Below are positions 24,358 to 37,424 of a DNA stretch of 64,000 nucleotides, piece by piece. This DNA comes from Centropus unirufus. Its lineage: Eukaryota; Chordata; Aves; Cuculiformes; Centropidae. Numbering within the stretch: position 1 is the stretch's first letter; each line of letters begins with the position of its first letter. The DNA lies in the NCBI GenBank assembly GCA_013397695.1, contig VYZI01000324.1, forward strand, positions 310,001 to 374,000. Reading direction: 5' to 3'. The position numbers were made by a program, and so were the translations under genes. Below the pieces are notes generated by a model. It worked only from the letters and a program-made list of their open reading frames with translations. It was not told the DNA's origin and did no database searches.

Positions 24358-26107
24358 ACATTCATTGCTCAGGGTGGGTCCAGTCACCAGATGGGAGATT
24401 TAAGTCATTGTTCAAATCCAAGTCTTAAGTGTCTGGTTTTGGGACACAGCAGCAGCTGCTGAAGATTTAGGGATTTTGCTGTCACAAAATCTGCACACCA
24501 AGTAGTTAAAGAAAGAGCAGTAGCTCTATTTTGTAAATTAAAAGCAGGGACAGATCCGAACTAATCAGAAATATTGCTAATTAAAGAACCAGACAGTTTC
24601 CTGCCCTAATCCATTTAGTATTCCTTGGCAAGTCAACAGCACTGAACACAAGTTACATTGTGCCTGTCTGCACGCAGACCAACTGGGTTGATTTAACACA
24701 TTTGGAGTAGATATTTACTTGCCTCTTTCACAAAAGATTTTTATATTTTAATTTCATATTATTATTGTTCTAAGAAATTGAGTAGTATTTGTAATTTTTT
24801 TTTTCCAGCCAAAGGAGATATTTGATATTTGCGAAGTATTCCAAATTCTTTAACTTCCAGGTTAAACTTAATGCAGGAAGGAATGTTGCTAGCATGATTT
24901 CTGTGCAAGGAGAAATGCCTAACTAATGAACTGTGTTTTAAAACATTTCTGCCTCGCAACACTGACCATTTTCAAGAGTCTTTACATTTTCCAGACAGAC
25001 AGGAGCATAATTTCTTTGAAACAATCAATGGAATAGCAAATGTAATTCACAGTCAAGAAACAAAACCCTCCCAAGCTCTTCCATGGACTCTGGTGGTTTG
25101 GGTTTTCATTGCTATTTTTGCTTTGGGATTTTGTTGCTGTTTTGGTTTGGGTTTGTTTTTTCCCCACGGGCTGTATTCCATTGCCTGTTATTTACCAGCA
25201 GCCAAAAAAAAAAAAAAAAAGATTATACAAATGTTTTGTTTTCTTTCCTTATAGACAGCATTCTGAGCAGCAACAAATATGCATCAAAATTTCAGCAAAA
25301 GTACTTTTCTTCATTCTAATGACTGCCTCATTTTAACCACTCAGTATTCATACACAATTTCTAGACAAGTGGATTGAAAAGGCATCCCATATTTTAAGGG
25401 AGTGTGACAGCAGAGTTCATTAACTGGTGTGTAAGAGATTCACTGTAAATTAAAAATTAAGAAGTATTCAACAGCTCCAAAAAGAGTTTAAGACCATCTG
25501 TTACTATAAATTACCTTTTTTTCCCCCCTTTATCTTAATGTAACCATATGCCACGGGACAGCAACCGACTATGAAGCATTCCCTTCAAACCTCTACTTAG
25601 GTATTGGTGCATCCACTGTTAACACGGAATATGTGGTGGAGTAAAACCTGCCTATTGTTAAAGCTCTACGACAGAAACATCAGGTGCCTTCATGACAAGA
25701 AATAAGGGAGAAGTTCATAATTACTGTGCAGAGGACAAGTGGAGAGGGAAACAGCCTTCGGTCCACCAGAGGCTTACAGGCAGGTACTGCCAGGAAGGCA
25801 GAGCAGGCACTAGAAAGGCTCCTCCTGGCTTCCAGAGCTTTGAATCCTGAACCCCTTAAAGGCACAGCTGAACAGGACTTCACAAGAGCCACATATTGGG
25901 ATTACGCCCAATCTGCAAAGATTAAGAAGGGCCACTCAGAGCAAAAGGTCTGAGACTGAAAACAGAAGTAGAGAAAAGCTCCTGAAGTAGCTGATCTCAG
26001 ACCAGCCCTTCTCTAGTCAAGAACTTTCCTATAGAAAAAGCTTTTCTGAGTGTGCTCAGTGCTACATAAAGGGCAGCAGAAGAACCACTGGCAAAGCTTG
26101 CATTAGA
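24358..26107. other. Non-coding unique DNA after the gap
   Basis: AT-rich. A G/T-rich patch at 25090-25160 and the poly-A at 25204 are the only notable compositions. Confidence 0.6.
25204..25220. repeat. Poly-A tract (17 A)
   Basis: An uninterrupted A run downstream of a G/T-rich stretch (25090-25160). No target-site duplication is recognised. Confidence 0.9.
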
Positions 26108-26215
26108 CTACACAGAACCCTCAAGGTTGGAAAAGACCTCCAAGATCAAGTCCAACCATCAGCCCAACCCCACTGTGCCTACTAAGCCATGTCCCAGAGT
26201 GCCAAGCCTGCACAC
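26108..26215 (-). mobile_element. CR1: CR1 LINE 3' fragment, second type
   Basis: It shows acacagaaccctcaaggttg, gaaaagacctccaagatcaa and cactgtgcctactaagccat. About 105 bases remain. Confidence 0.87.
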
Positions 26216-29200
26216 TATGCTTACCTTGAGCTACCAGAGAGAAACCCAAGCTTGTCAAAGCTTGGTTCCTCTAACCAGCAGCACTGGCTGAAGTCTACAT
26301 CGCTGCTTCTTCACGGTCACCCTTACATTTCTGAACCCCTACCAGTTCGCACAGCTGCACTATCCTGCACTACAGATGCATCTCCTCTTTGTCTTGCAGG
26401 CTTAGATTTTCCTGTCTTCAAAGGGTGGGACAAGCACTGCCCAGTAGATTTTGAGAGGAAGGGCAAGCTAGAAGTACAAAACAAAACAAATACCACACAA
26501 AAGGCAAGGTGAAGGGGGTGCACTGTTTGATAAGAACCACGGGTTAGATTTCTGACATGATTTTAGATCAGATAAAAAGTCCAGTCAGATACCATGAGTG
26601 TTACAATCACCACTGTTTCAAACACGTCAACACGAAAATAAAAGACACTTATTTTGCAAGAACTCAGATTCTTTCCTTATTTCAGTACAATATTATTAGA
26701 GGCTCTGTCACTGCAGTGTCGAGCAGACTATCTTCATATCTTGCATTACTTATAGTTCTCCTCCTTGGTACGAGATAAAGAAAAAACACGACTGCTGATG
26801 TTCACTGTTATGACATGAGCTGAGAAAATAATTTCCATTAATCTGAAGTGATTAAAGTTCATTTTGCATCTGTCTGCCGCACGCCACAGATGAAAGTATA
26901 ATGGGCCTGAAGTTTCTGTAGCATCCTTTAATAAACCTGCACTCAGCTCACTTTGTTTTAATGGGGCTGTAATAGTTCACCCAAACCCACGCAGTGTTTT
27001 CCCAAGCAACTGAAATTTAATAGATAAAAATTCCCTTTGGATGAATGTGGAATAGCAGAGCCTTAATAGGCAGCCACTGTTTGAAATGCAGATACCCAGA
27101 CAGGAGAACCTTCAAGCCTGGTGATGATGAGAAGCAAACAAACATTGTACTAAGCAGGACAAATTAGAGAATGTGGGTACAGTCAGCATTCCACAAGAAT
27201 GCCACTAGCAACACACCCACCTAGACAGTACTTCTAGCCCAGTCCATAAGCACGTGCTACACGTCCCACAGCATGGATTTAAGAAATAATACTTTAAAAA
27301 ACTTAAAGAAAAACCAACCCAAAAACTAGGCGTTTGATCAAACTTCCTATTTGGCCAATTTTGTAGTTTAAAACCCCCATAAAAGCTCTAAAATGTTAGA
27401 GGAATAAATAAAAACAACTTAGTCTGTGCCCACCCTCAAAACCCCAAACCAACCTCCCTCCCCCTTAAGCTCCCACAATTCATCAACCCAAAGAAACTTC
27501 TCAAAAAAACAAAACTTCCCCTCAACAACTCAGCGTGGCAATACCCATTTTTTAAGTTAATAGGCAACTGATAAAGCTGAACACCTCATACTTCAGTTAT
27601 AAACATGAATGAAAAACCAAGACAAGGTCATCTCCACAGAGGTCTCCATCCATTCTTGTTAGCTTAAACAACAGCAATTCCACACCTGCATACTCATGAC
27701 TTCTTACTTAAAATAGTAAACTAAGATTTAATGCTCCTGGCCAGTGAAGATGCACACGCCGGGCTAAAGAGAAAACAGATGCCACCTTCTGCAAGGTCAG
27801 GGCACGCAGAAACTCCTCCATCAGGGAAGTAATTTCTACAGCAAGTCCTTGACTGCCCTCCAGAGAAACGAGGGAGGACCGGTACAAGCAATAGGTTTAC
27901 GTGGTCACGTACCAACCCATGTTGAGGGCACTACTAAACACACACACACTCAGTTTGGCTCTGTCCATGCTCATCAGATGCCTTCACAAACACTAAACAT
28001 ACAGTTTGACAATAACCTGCCACCTGTGGGACGGGAGAAAACACAGGGGGTAAAGAGGGGTTGAAGACAAATCTTCACTTCTCTGTGTTAACACAACCCA
28101 GGGATCACACACAGCTCGTCTCAGGTGAACACGATGCATATCTTATCATCCAAGTTTTCGTGTTTCTACTCATAAGAACATTGACACAAAGACTTGACCA
28201 GGTAGACCCAACAATATAAACACTTCAGTGGTTTGTGCAATGTCCAAACAAGGTTTAAAATGGATTTTTTTGTACTTTTTATACCAACTGATGAAACAAG
28301 CAAGCACATAGCCTCTTCCCACTGAAAAAAAGCAACTGTTCTTAAAAAAGAAAATTTCAGTTGAAGAAGGAAAAAGAACCCTACAATTTTATTGACAACA
28401 AGGTCTAAAAATGTGGAAGTTTCTCCAGGGGAAAGTGACCAGAACATCATGCGAGATGTTTGTGATGAGTTGGATGCATCAGCAAGGTTCTGTGAGGAAC
28501 AGTTCTATGCTGATAGCCAGCATGAATTATGGAAAACTACAGGTGGGGCTTAAAACTCCTGCTTTCAGGACTACACTATGAGCACGAATACCGCAGAAAG
28601 GGTCGTGTCCTCTCACATCTTTATCATTTGCAGGTACAAAACAGACCAGATCTACAAATTTTTTTAACGTTTTATTATTCAAGTCTAATATATATTCAAG
28701 GCATCACATGACATCTCCACAAAAATGCACTTTTTCATGCAGTTTAAACATAAATTTTGCGCCCCTGATAGCGTTCTCTTTCTGCATAAAAGATAGCAGA
28801 AAAAAAATCCTTATAATTTTAAAGATAAAAGATTCAATTGAAGGTAATGCTCTTGCAGCAGTGCTAGATAACGATTCACAGGAGCTAAAGACGCCACGTT
28901 GTAAGCCCCCTTTATGAGACTTTAGTACTTAGAAATGAAATTGTAAATGGGGAAGCGTAGATTGCTTTGATTTAGAAAATTGTTGCCATTAAAGAGTTTA
29001 CGAAGAGCCTGGTGTTTCAGCATCATTATCCGCAACGTGTCAAAGTAAGTTGTTTCACAATATTTAAAGCACTCCCAACTTCCTCATAAATACCATTTAT
29101 ATTCTGATCCTGCTATTCCGTGTATCAAGACGTATCATTTACATCCCTCTGTACTTACACAGCATGATCACCTGAACAGCGACACCCTCACCTGACATAA

Positions 29201-29486
29201 ATAACGAGAAAACAAAAGGCCAAGGATGTTTAAAATGTTTAATAATAACTAAGATAACATTGAGTGTCAGTCTGCAGGTTTATGTTTTTCAAGCATATAA
29301 AAATATCTCAATGAACATGAATTGGAAGAACATTCAAGTCCTTTGGTCACTGTGTTTGCAGGTAGCGTCTTGTTGCATAAATTTGGGTATTCTCACAGCT
29401 CAAGGGATGATCGATACCATGAGCTGCTATTTCCTACCTTTCTAGAATTTAAGCTATGATTTTGCTGTGTAAGAACTGAACAGGCT
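26216..29486. other. Non-coding unique DNA
   Basis: A motif-rich patch at 26811-27000 may be regulatory. An A/C-rich low-complexity stretch occurs around 27290-27540. No exon recognised. Confidence 0.6.
26867..26892. promoter_or_regulatory. Inverted pair of E-boxes
   Basis: CATCTGT and ACAGATG face each other across 12 bases that retain two CpGs. E-boxes of the CAGATG kind bind bHLH factors. It lies inside unique sequence with several TTAAT/ATTA motifs. Confidence 0.3.
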
Positions 29487-29700
29487 GAAGGGGGAGATTG
29501 AGATGAAATCTTGGGCAGAAATGTTTTGCTGTGAGGGCGGGGAGGCTCTGGCCCAGGTTGCCCAGAGCAGTGGTGGCTGCCCCATCCCTGGAGGTGTTCA
29601 AGGCCAGGTTGGATGGGGCTTGGAGCCCCTTGAGGTGTCCCTACCCATGGTGTGTGGGGGGTGGAACTGGATGGGCTTCAAACCATCCTGTGACTTGATG
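29487..29700 (+). mobile_element. CR1: CR1 LINE 3' end, young type
   Basis: It starts ctgaagggggagattgagat and carries gaaatgttttgctgtgaggg and ggatggggcttggagcccct. A short deletion removes the 'gatgcagtggg' spacer found in sister copies. It ends near catcctgtgacttgatg. Confidence 0.92.
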
Positions 29701-29718
29701 TCCCCGCAACGGTACTGA

Positions 29719-29795
29719 GCACTGCCCTTGGCAGCCTATTCCAATGTTTCACCACACTATTAGTAAATAAGTTTTTCCTAATATCCAATTCTATC
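29719..29795 (-). mobile_element. CR1: CR1 LINE internal fragment, opposite orientation
   Basis: It shows gcccttggcagcctattcca, atgtttcaccacactattag and ttcctaatatccaattctat, the reverse complement of a second-type CR1. It lies 18 bases from the plus-strand copy. Confidence 0.75.
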
Positions 29796-32700
29796 AAACA
29801 CACCCAAGTCCAAGGCAATTATCTATGTCAAAAATAGAAATACTCCATCTGCATGGTGGAGAATGAAGATAGGACAGAAACACAGGTATTGATTTGCTTT
29901 CATTAATTCTTTCCCCACACCCTCTTACTGAGATGACCAATCTTGTGGCCAGCCTAGGGAGTGCCCAGCTCCTCCTTCCTTTCCACGCCTTTGCCACTAT
30001 TCTGCTCGATTTTGCCAGTTGCGAAACCAACCTGCTGAGCAGCTACAGAAAAACAAAGATATTTATCTCACTTTATTTCTTTGCAAGAAGACTCCCAAAA
30101 GAAATCCAGCGATTTTATACGATTGAGGGGAGAAACCCATCTTTCTGCACAGATGTGCATCTTCTGTCATTTGGCAGAGCTGCAGCAATTCCAGCCCTAG
30201 GATTCCGCAGAGAAACTCAATCGCTCCGGCATCCCAAGGCAGTTTCAATTTACAATTAAATGGTTACAACACAGCTTTGTTTGACTGCAGCACTGATGCA
30301 AATTGTTGTGCACGGCTTAGTTTGGGGGTGAGCCTTCTACACAGTTCTTCCCGTTCTTGCCCATCTGCTTAAGCCTGGTTTCCCACCTGATCACACCTGC
30401 CACTCGCAGCCCCATGGGGCTTGCACAGAAATTCTGCTCCTGTTTCTCTGCAGCAACAGCTCAGGAATAGCTTGTTTTCAACCCAGTGCTATAAAGCATA
30501 AACCACTATGGTGGTTTTAAGAAATCAATTAAGGTTCTTTAATCCATTAACAGCATTCCGTGATTCTAAGAGAATCTTGGCTTCCAATTAGCCATCTCGA
30601 GATGGGTCAGATTAAGTGTTTTCAGAAGCTCTCATCAGTTCTTACCAAGAGCTGCTGGATGCTAAAGAGGTCTTGAAAAATTCTGATTGATAGCACTTAT
30701 CTTATTCAAAACCACTTACAGTAATGCGCTCACGGATTCTATCACTTCTCACCTTCACCTTTCTTAAAAATCCAGGAGGAAGAGGCTCCAGCTTCTGAAT
30801 AAATATCAGAAGACTTAAATAAAGAACATTTATAGAGAAGCCAAAGGTGGACCCTAGATGTCCTAACATCTCCTTTATATCACTGGTGTATGAGCCAATG
30901 TAGGCCACACCCTTTGGTGACATAAACCCACATTATTTCATCAGTTTTAGTAAACCAGTGAGTCCTTACAGATACCAGGAACTGAACTCATTAATTATTT
31001 GATCTTGCACACCTAACTGAAGCTCACATTTTCATCAGCAAAGAGAAGCTGTTATTCACCATACAGTAAATACACAAAAGCAAGAAAAGCACAGCTGAAA
31101 GAATCCAGCATAATGAATTAGATTAAATTACAGTAAGAAGCATCCTTCATGAGAGACTGTTCTTTTACAACAGACCACACTGTAGAGACGGTATTCTATA
31201 AAAAGCCCCATTAGAACCATCCCAGTAGGTTTTCCACTATTCCCTATTTATTCATCCCACCTACGCTGCATCTCCAAAGCTTGCACTGTGACTACGGATC
31301 TTACAAAGAGGATGCTTCATCTAAACCCACTCTAGATTAGAAATGCAAACCCTCAATGAGATACATCTTTATCAGCAAAGTCGTTCACACACACTCTATA
31401 ATTTCTCCCTATTTGATCCTTTAACATTAAAGATGCTTTGTGCTTCAAAGATGTTAAGGACTTTGTTTCTAGGCTTCTAACAAACCTGAACTGCCGGAGT
31501 GCTGTAACACGGTGTGTTTCACAGCAGAATGAGATCTCAGTGCTACAAGAGGGTTGTTATGTTTTTAATATCACCATCAGTTAATAGAACTCTAAAAATC
31601 TAAACTCTGATTAACATCCATTGACTTTTGAAATGTTCTTGATGAAACCAACCATTTCGCAGAACTTGTCCTTACACACATCATTCAGATTTAAATTACA
31701 AGCTTTTGGCTGGCATTTAAATTGTTATAAATGAATAACAATTCAAGAGATCAACAAGTGTTCCAATTGTTTGAATTTGTACACCCCAAATAGCTTCTCA
31801 GAACAAAGAGAAGGAACCAGAAACAGGGGTAACATTTCAATAATAGGTCGGGTTTTCACTGTTAGATGCTGTACATATTCAACGTCATCATTCGATCTTG
31901 AATTGAGTAGCAGTTCACACTTCAGATAAAATGAAAGGCATGTGCAAGCTCTCAGTTTCTAAACACTCAGTCCTGCTTTTAATGCTCTTTAAGTAGAATG
32001 ATTATTTTTACATTTGGACTTGTGTTCATTCTCCGCTTCCCAGCTCACAACATAACACTGTTTTGAAATAGAAAGATTAAGGACAACAAAAAAGAGACTT
32101 CAAGGCAAAAGCAGCTGCAGAGAGCAGGCACTTTGACGGGATGGAACAACCACCACCACGCTGCATCCTGCTCCCCGCAGGGTGAATGCTTTACTGCATG
32201 ACAGAATGCTGCACTTACACAATAATTCCTAAACACACTTATCACTTCATCCCTGCTTAGCATAGCACAGTGAAAAAATCCTGGAAGGCTCGAGCACCAG
32301 CATATTAAACAGGCCTGGTGTGGTTCAGACTGAGTTCAGTTTCATAGGTTTTCTATTCCCCCTCTATGCTAGTCACAAACCAAAGTGATCCTCTCCCAGG
32401 TGGACATCTCAAACCTTCAAAACACAGGTTAGAAATCCAGACATATAATTTATTGGTGCCTTTCTCTACACAACACACAGAGCTTGAAAGCAATTTCAGA
32501 TAGGATCTAAATGGAGTTATATCACTTCAGTTACTGCTGAAGCAACAAACACAGCAATCCTGGGCAACATTTCTCCACCCAGAAGCTGCCGAGTGACTGA
32601 CTGGGCTGTCGCTTGCCCTCTGCCTGCTTTAAAGACACCAAGGTTCCTTCAGAACAGTTGCAGCAGAGCTCAAAGCTCTGTGCTACATTTAGATGGTTCC

Positions 32701-33964
32701 AGTTCCTCTTCATCCACCACAGGTTGCAACTGTGTTTATTTTTTTCCTTATAGCTCCTATGTAAGTGATAATGCATCCTCTCACTCTGAAAAAGGATCAG
32801 GCTTTTGGTACGTGGGGTCTTTATCTGAGTTAACACCCACTGCCTCTACACTTAAAAAACAGATCTACAGCTCTTGTGCTCTCACTCAGGAAGACAGCAG
32901 TTCTTGAAACAGGATTCATGACAGCCGCTTGTGTGAGGGTGGCCTTGAAGCAAAACTTAAGTGCCTTCTATATAGAAGAGATAAAACCATACAGAACAGG
33001 CAAGGAAAGATTTTATTTCCTCTGATCATAAATAATTGCCAGCAGAGAATTTTCAACCTGCCATCCCAATCACCTGGACATCAGCGTTGGACAGGCAGAG
33101 TCCTATTTACAGATGGTTTATGCATGCATTGTGCTATCAATAATGGAAGATTTTACAGCACATTTGTACATAAATCAAGATTCTAGCAAAGGTCCCATTT
33201 ATAACTCTCAAACAGCCAACCCTCAGCTATTACGATGTAAAACAAATATTCTATAAAAAGAAGATTGCCATAAATCGCCAGCTTTCTCAACACCCTGAGC
33301 AGCTGACTGGATGGTTTCTCCAGGCCCGCTTCCAAGAGCTTAAGCTTAAATAAAGAAGAGTAAAAACCCAATGCCACGGGCATCTGCAAGAGATTGCAAA
33401 AATGCACTCGCCATCATCATCTATAAAACATTTTAACTGAACACTAATTTAAACAAAACCTTTGGCAACAAGCAGCTTTACACCCAACTGACTGGAATAG
33501 TGCGTTGAGAGGCTGATTTATCACTGAGCTGAGTAATGGCACATGCTGGAAGATTTACCTCTCTGAGATTCATCGAGTCCCAGAACAGGAGAGCTTCTTG
33601 CCTAAGGTCATTGTTAAAATCTCTAAAAGCAGCTTCAAACTCCAAATTTCAGCCCTATGCTTTAACCTAACAGTAACCACATCTACTAGCCAAAACTGCA
33701 CTGTAAATTGCACCTAGTAATTCTGTTCCATGAACACTGAACTCCTCTGCTGTCAAACCACTGGCTCCACACCCTTCCTCACCACAGCACAGCCGCACTG
33801 TGAGAGCCCTTTGTTACCAACAGGGACCGACTTGACCCTGGTGAATAATCTACTGCTCATTAGCATGGACACTTAAAAGACCTCATAATGCAAGGTTAGA
33901 CATGGAGCAAACTGGCCCCAGACTGCCACAACGTGTGTTGTTAACGTGCCATCATGTCTCAGTG
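29796..33964. other. Non-coding unique DNA
   Basis: More than 4 kb with no CR1, exon or satellite recognised. A 121-codon frame at 29894-30259 looks random. One of the longest repeat-free stretches of the window. Confidence 0.6.
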
Positions 33965-34155
33965 TCATAGAATCACTGAGGTAGGAGGAGACCTCCAAGG
34001 TCCTTGAGCCCAACTCCACCGTGCCTGCTAAACGGCATCCTGAAATGCCACAGCCAAAAGCTTTTTTAACACCTCCTGGGATGTGGAGTCCAACACTCCC
34101 CTGGGAAACCTGGTCCAGGGCCTCACCACTCCTCTGCGCATTGAAAATGTGATCA
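33965..34155 (-). mobile_element. CR1: CR1 LINE 3' end, second type
   Basis: It shows tcatagaatcactgaggtag, gaggagacctccaaggtcct, ccgtgcctgctaaacggcat and cctggtccagggcctcacca. It is moderately diverged. Confidence 0.88.
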
Positions 34156-37100
34156 CTCATTCCAACTTCAGCACATTTGGTAGCTTTTACTCTAGTCACA
34201 AATGATGACAGGTCCTATTCCGAATTCTTTGTAAGGGATTCTAAATAAAATTCCACCCAATGCTTCAGAGGTTTTGTAGATGCTTTATGGAACCTTAACT
34301 GATCCCCAGCCATCAGAACACAGCATTAGTGCACACGGCATTGAAGTTTTTCCATCAAAGAATAAACCACGGACAGATATTGAGCTGATTGCAGAGCCCA
34401 TATTTGTGGTTTCTGACATTTTCAAGCGACAGCAAGCACTACAGGCAGTCAAAGCACAATTATGTATTTGACAATTATGGCATCGTGGTTAAGCAGCTCG
34501 GATAGTTTTGGAAGCCTTTGAGAGGAGGCTCTGCAGAGCAGAGGTCATAGTTTATAAAATTCACTGACAGCAGTAATCCATCTAAAAAAAACCCTTAATT
34601 CCCATGCAATTAAATCAGCCTTTAAATGGAAAAAAGCACAACAATGTTCTTTTAGCAACCGCTTCTGTAATTCACTGCTGAGGCCAAGTGAGCTCATCTT
34701 TCTGCTTGTCCTGGCCTATGAGTGACGTGAAACCATGCTCCAGCAGCAGAACCTTCATTTTTTAATCACACCTTGCAGGTCCCTTGCTGAACTTTTGCAC
34801 TTGTTGGTGAGGAGGCAGCTGTTGCCCTGCTGTACCAGGCTGAACACAGCAGTGATTTCAACAGGTCAAGAGCAGAACCATTAACATTTTCAATGACTTT
34901 ATTAAAAGTACATGAAAAATATTCACTGTGGCGGTCAGACTCTTCCTATTCTGAGCGACAGCGTCACCAAACCATTAAAAGTTATGGTTTCTTTCCTGCA
35001 AAGTTTTCCCATTCCACAGCTCCAGGAAGATACATTGCTGGCCCCAGGCAGATGCCATGAAATAGCTAAGGCAGTACAGAAAGGGTACAGAAGAGCAATT
35101 GGGTTCTCATGTGGTGAGGCCACTGTCCAGAGCTGCTCTATCCAAAAGTTTCCTTTGTGAACAGTGCTGAAGCCAGGAATACTTCTCCAAAACTGCCTGA
35201 AATTTGAACACCTTTCAGAACTGTGACTGGAGTTCACACCTTAGTGGGCAGACACATGGCCTCAAATGTTCCCTCAGGACAAAAGTCCTCTGTTTTCCAT
35301 TCTGTTACCCTGCAGGCTTGGCCTTGGGCGCAGACACAACGAACCTCTTGGAGCAGGTTTGCTGCATTCACATTGCTACCACGTACACTCACTTGGGCTA
35401 TGGGACACCCTGACAAATGGAAGAGGAACAGAACACAAACCATATGTCCTCCTGCTCAGTGTTCTACCTGCTCTGCTCGGAGAGGTACAGGCATTTCCAA
35501 TGACGACTCCTAAAAGGATTCTGCTAAGTGTCAAAGGTCCCAGATCAATACAGATTGTACAATGGCTGCCAACAAGGGCGCCTGTTCCCAGGCACTGGAC
35601 TAAAGCTGCTGATTCCCATGAGCAAGACCTGACAACTACAAATCCCAGCTACACTTATCCAGCTGACCTAGCAAAGGAAGAAGAGATACCCAATTCCCTT
35701 AACTTCCGTAATCCCATTTAAGCATGCGGCGGGTACTGCAAACAGTTTTCTCCTGCGGTCAAGAGAGAAAATTCCGATTTTATGCATTTCAGAAGAACTC
35801 TAGGAACAAGCAGATTAATCAGGGATAGTTTGGAATGTTCTAAAGAAAAATTCCTGGAGCTCTTCCCTCATATCACCAATGGCTTTAGCTTTGATAATAA
35901 AAAAATACTGCTGTTAATTCAAACTATAGCATTGACATGTTCTTCCATGGTTATAAAGAAAATGAAGGGCAGTGTTTACCCAAAAGCTATTCTGCTTTTT
36001 ACAAAAAGCATGAAATTAGATTCTTGGGATTAATTAGGAGTCAGATGACTTCCTTTTTGGTCTCTTTACACTGTATTCTAGTCTTGAGAACATTATTGTC
36101 AGCCCTGAGACAATTCAGAAATCCAAAGCTGTGTCAAAATCAACTACTTATGGAAGCAATAAGGAAGAGATTTTATCCTGAGTGGATGTAAAGAAACCAC
36201 AAGATCAATCATCTTCAGGTAAAGTTGCACTATCGTGCCAACTCCATAAAGTACAATTAACCACAGAGCATCACTGCCTTCACAGCATTTTATAAATAAA
36301 GTCTTACTTTTCAGCTGTCATACCTCCTGTGCTCAACCCAAGCCTTATCACAAACCTCCCTGCAAGCACGTTTCGATTATCTGAGCCACAGCAGCCTGCA
36401 TCGCGCGCGTTCCAGAGGCTGCAGGAGGGAGAAAGAGATGCAAATCTGTGCAAGTCCAGCACTTGTTTGCAAATCAAGACTGAAGGTAAGAGTCTACAGC
36501 ACTATGTGTTGTGACCATCTGTCAGTCCTCCTACTTTTAGGTAACATTTTGCTAAAAGGTGGGCTTTGTTCAGTATCACAGCAAGGATGCCGCCATCGTT
36601 ATTCACTGTCTTAAAGTTCTGAACCTATGGAAGCAGCCCGTACCTCCAGAAATAGGATCTGAAGGAATGCCTATTTTTTCCCTTTTAAATAAAAAAGGTG
36701 ATATTCAAAATGTGTACCATAAAGCCCACACCTATCCCAGCGAGCCAGATGTTATGAAACCAAACGAAACCAGAAAACAAATCCCCAAAACCCAACCAAC
36801 CGGATAAACGGCAATATCCAGGCAAGGAAAAGTTATAATAAGAGGGTAAATCCACCTGATGCTTTGTCACAAGCGGCCTTTTCCCTAAACGGACAAGGCA
36901 AGGGGTTTGTTTTTACCACACCTGCTCTACACTTGATTCACTGCTTCGCCACCTTTTTTTGTAACCTATGGATGCACCTTATTCACCTTCACTCAGCCCT
37001 TCTCAACACCACTCAACGAGCTTGGAGCGCTTGGTGGCCTCACTCCTGAGCCTTGGTCCCTTGGGGCAGTTGCTCCTCCCTCAGCCTCAAACAGCCAGCT

Positions 37101-37407
37101 CACCAAAGCATTAACATTTTCCCAATCCCTGATCTCACAAGGCAGCCTCTAAAACCACGGTTTGCATTTCTGGAGATGAAAGGACAGGAAAAAACGGAGC
37201 AGTGGAGCTCAGCCCCCGATGAACTGGATACATTCCTACCACTTCCAGAGCCGCCTGCTCCAAAGGAACCCAATAGCTCTTTTGTTCACGACTGAGCACA
37301 TTGCATCAGTGGTTCCAGGCCCAGCACTGCCAGACTAATTGATTTTCACCATTTATATAATAGAAAAGCTTATGAGATTCTCAATCAGAACTTTAGCAGG
37401 ATAAAAA

Positions 37408-37408
37408 N
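37408..37408. other. Single N beside an AT microsatellite
   Basis: One undetermined base lies between an A run and a short (TA)n tract (37411-37422). It probably marks a sequencing or joining problem at low-complexity DNA. Confidence 0.9.
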
Positions 37409-37424
37409 AATATATATATATAAA
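37409..37424. repeat. Short (TA)n microsatellite
   Basis: aatatatatatataaat, immediately after the single N at 37408. Confidence 0.85.

Noticed and set aside
23872..24462. Frames running through the N gap
   Set aside because: They exist only because Ns contain no stop codons.
35266..35721. 151-codon plus-strand frame with several overlapping frames
   Set aside because: No recognisable domain or signal, and no promoter or CpG island. Multiple overlapping frames on both strands suggest a chance low-stop region.
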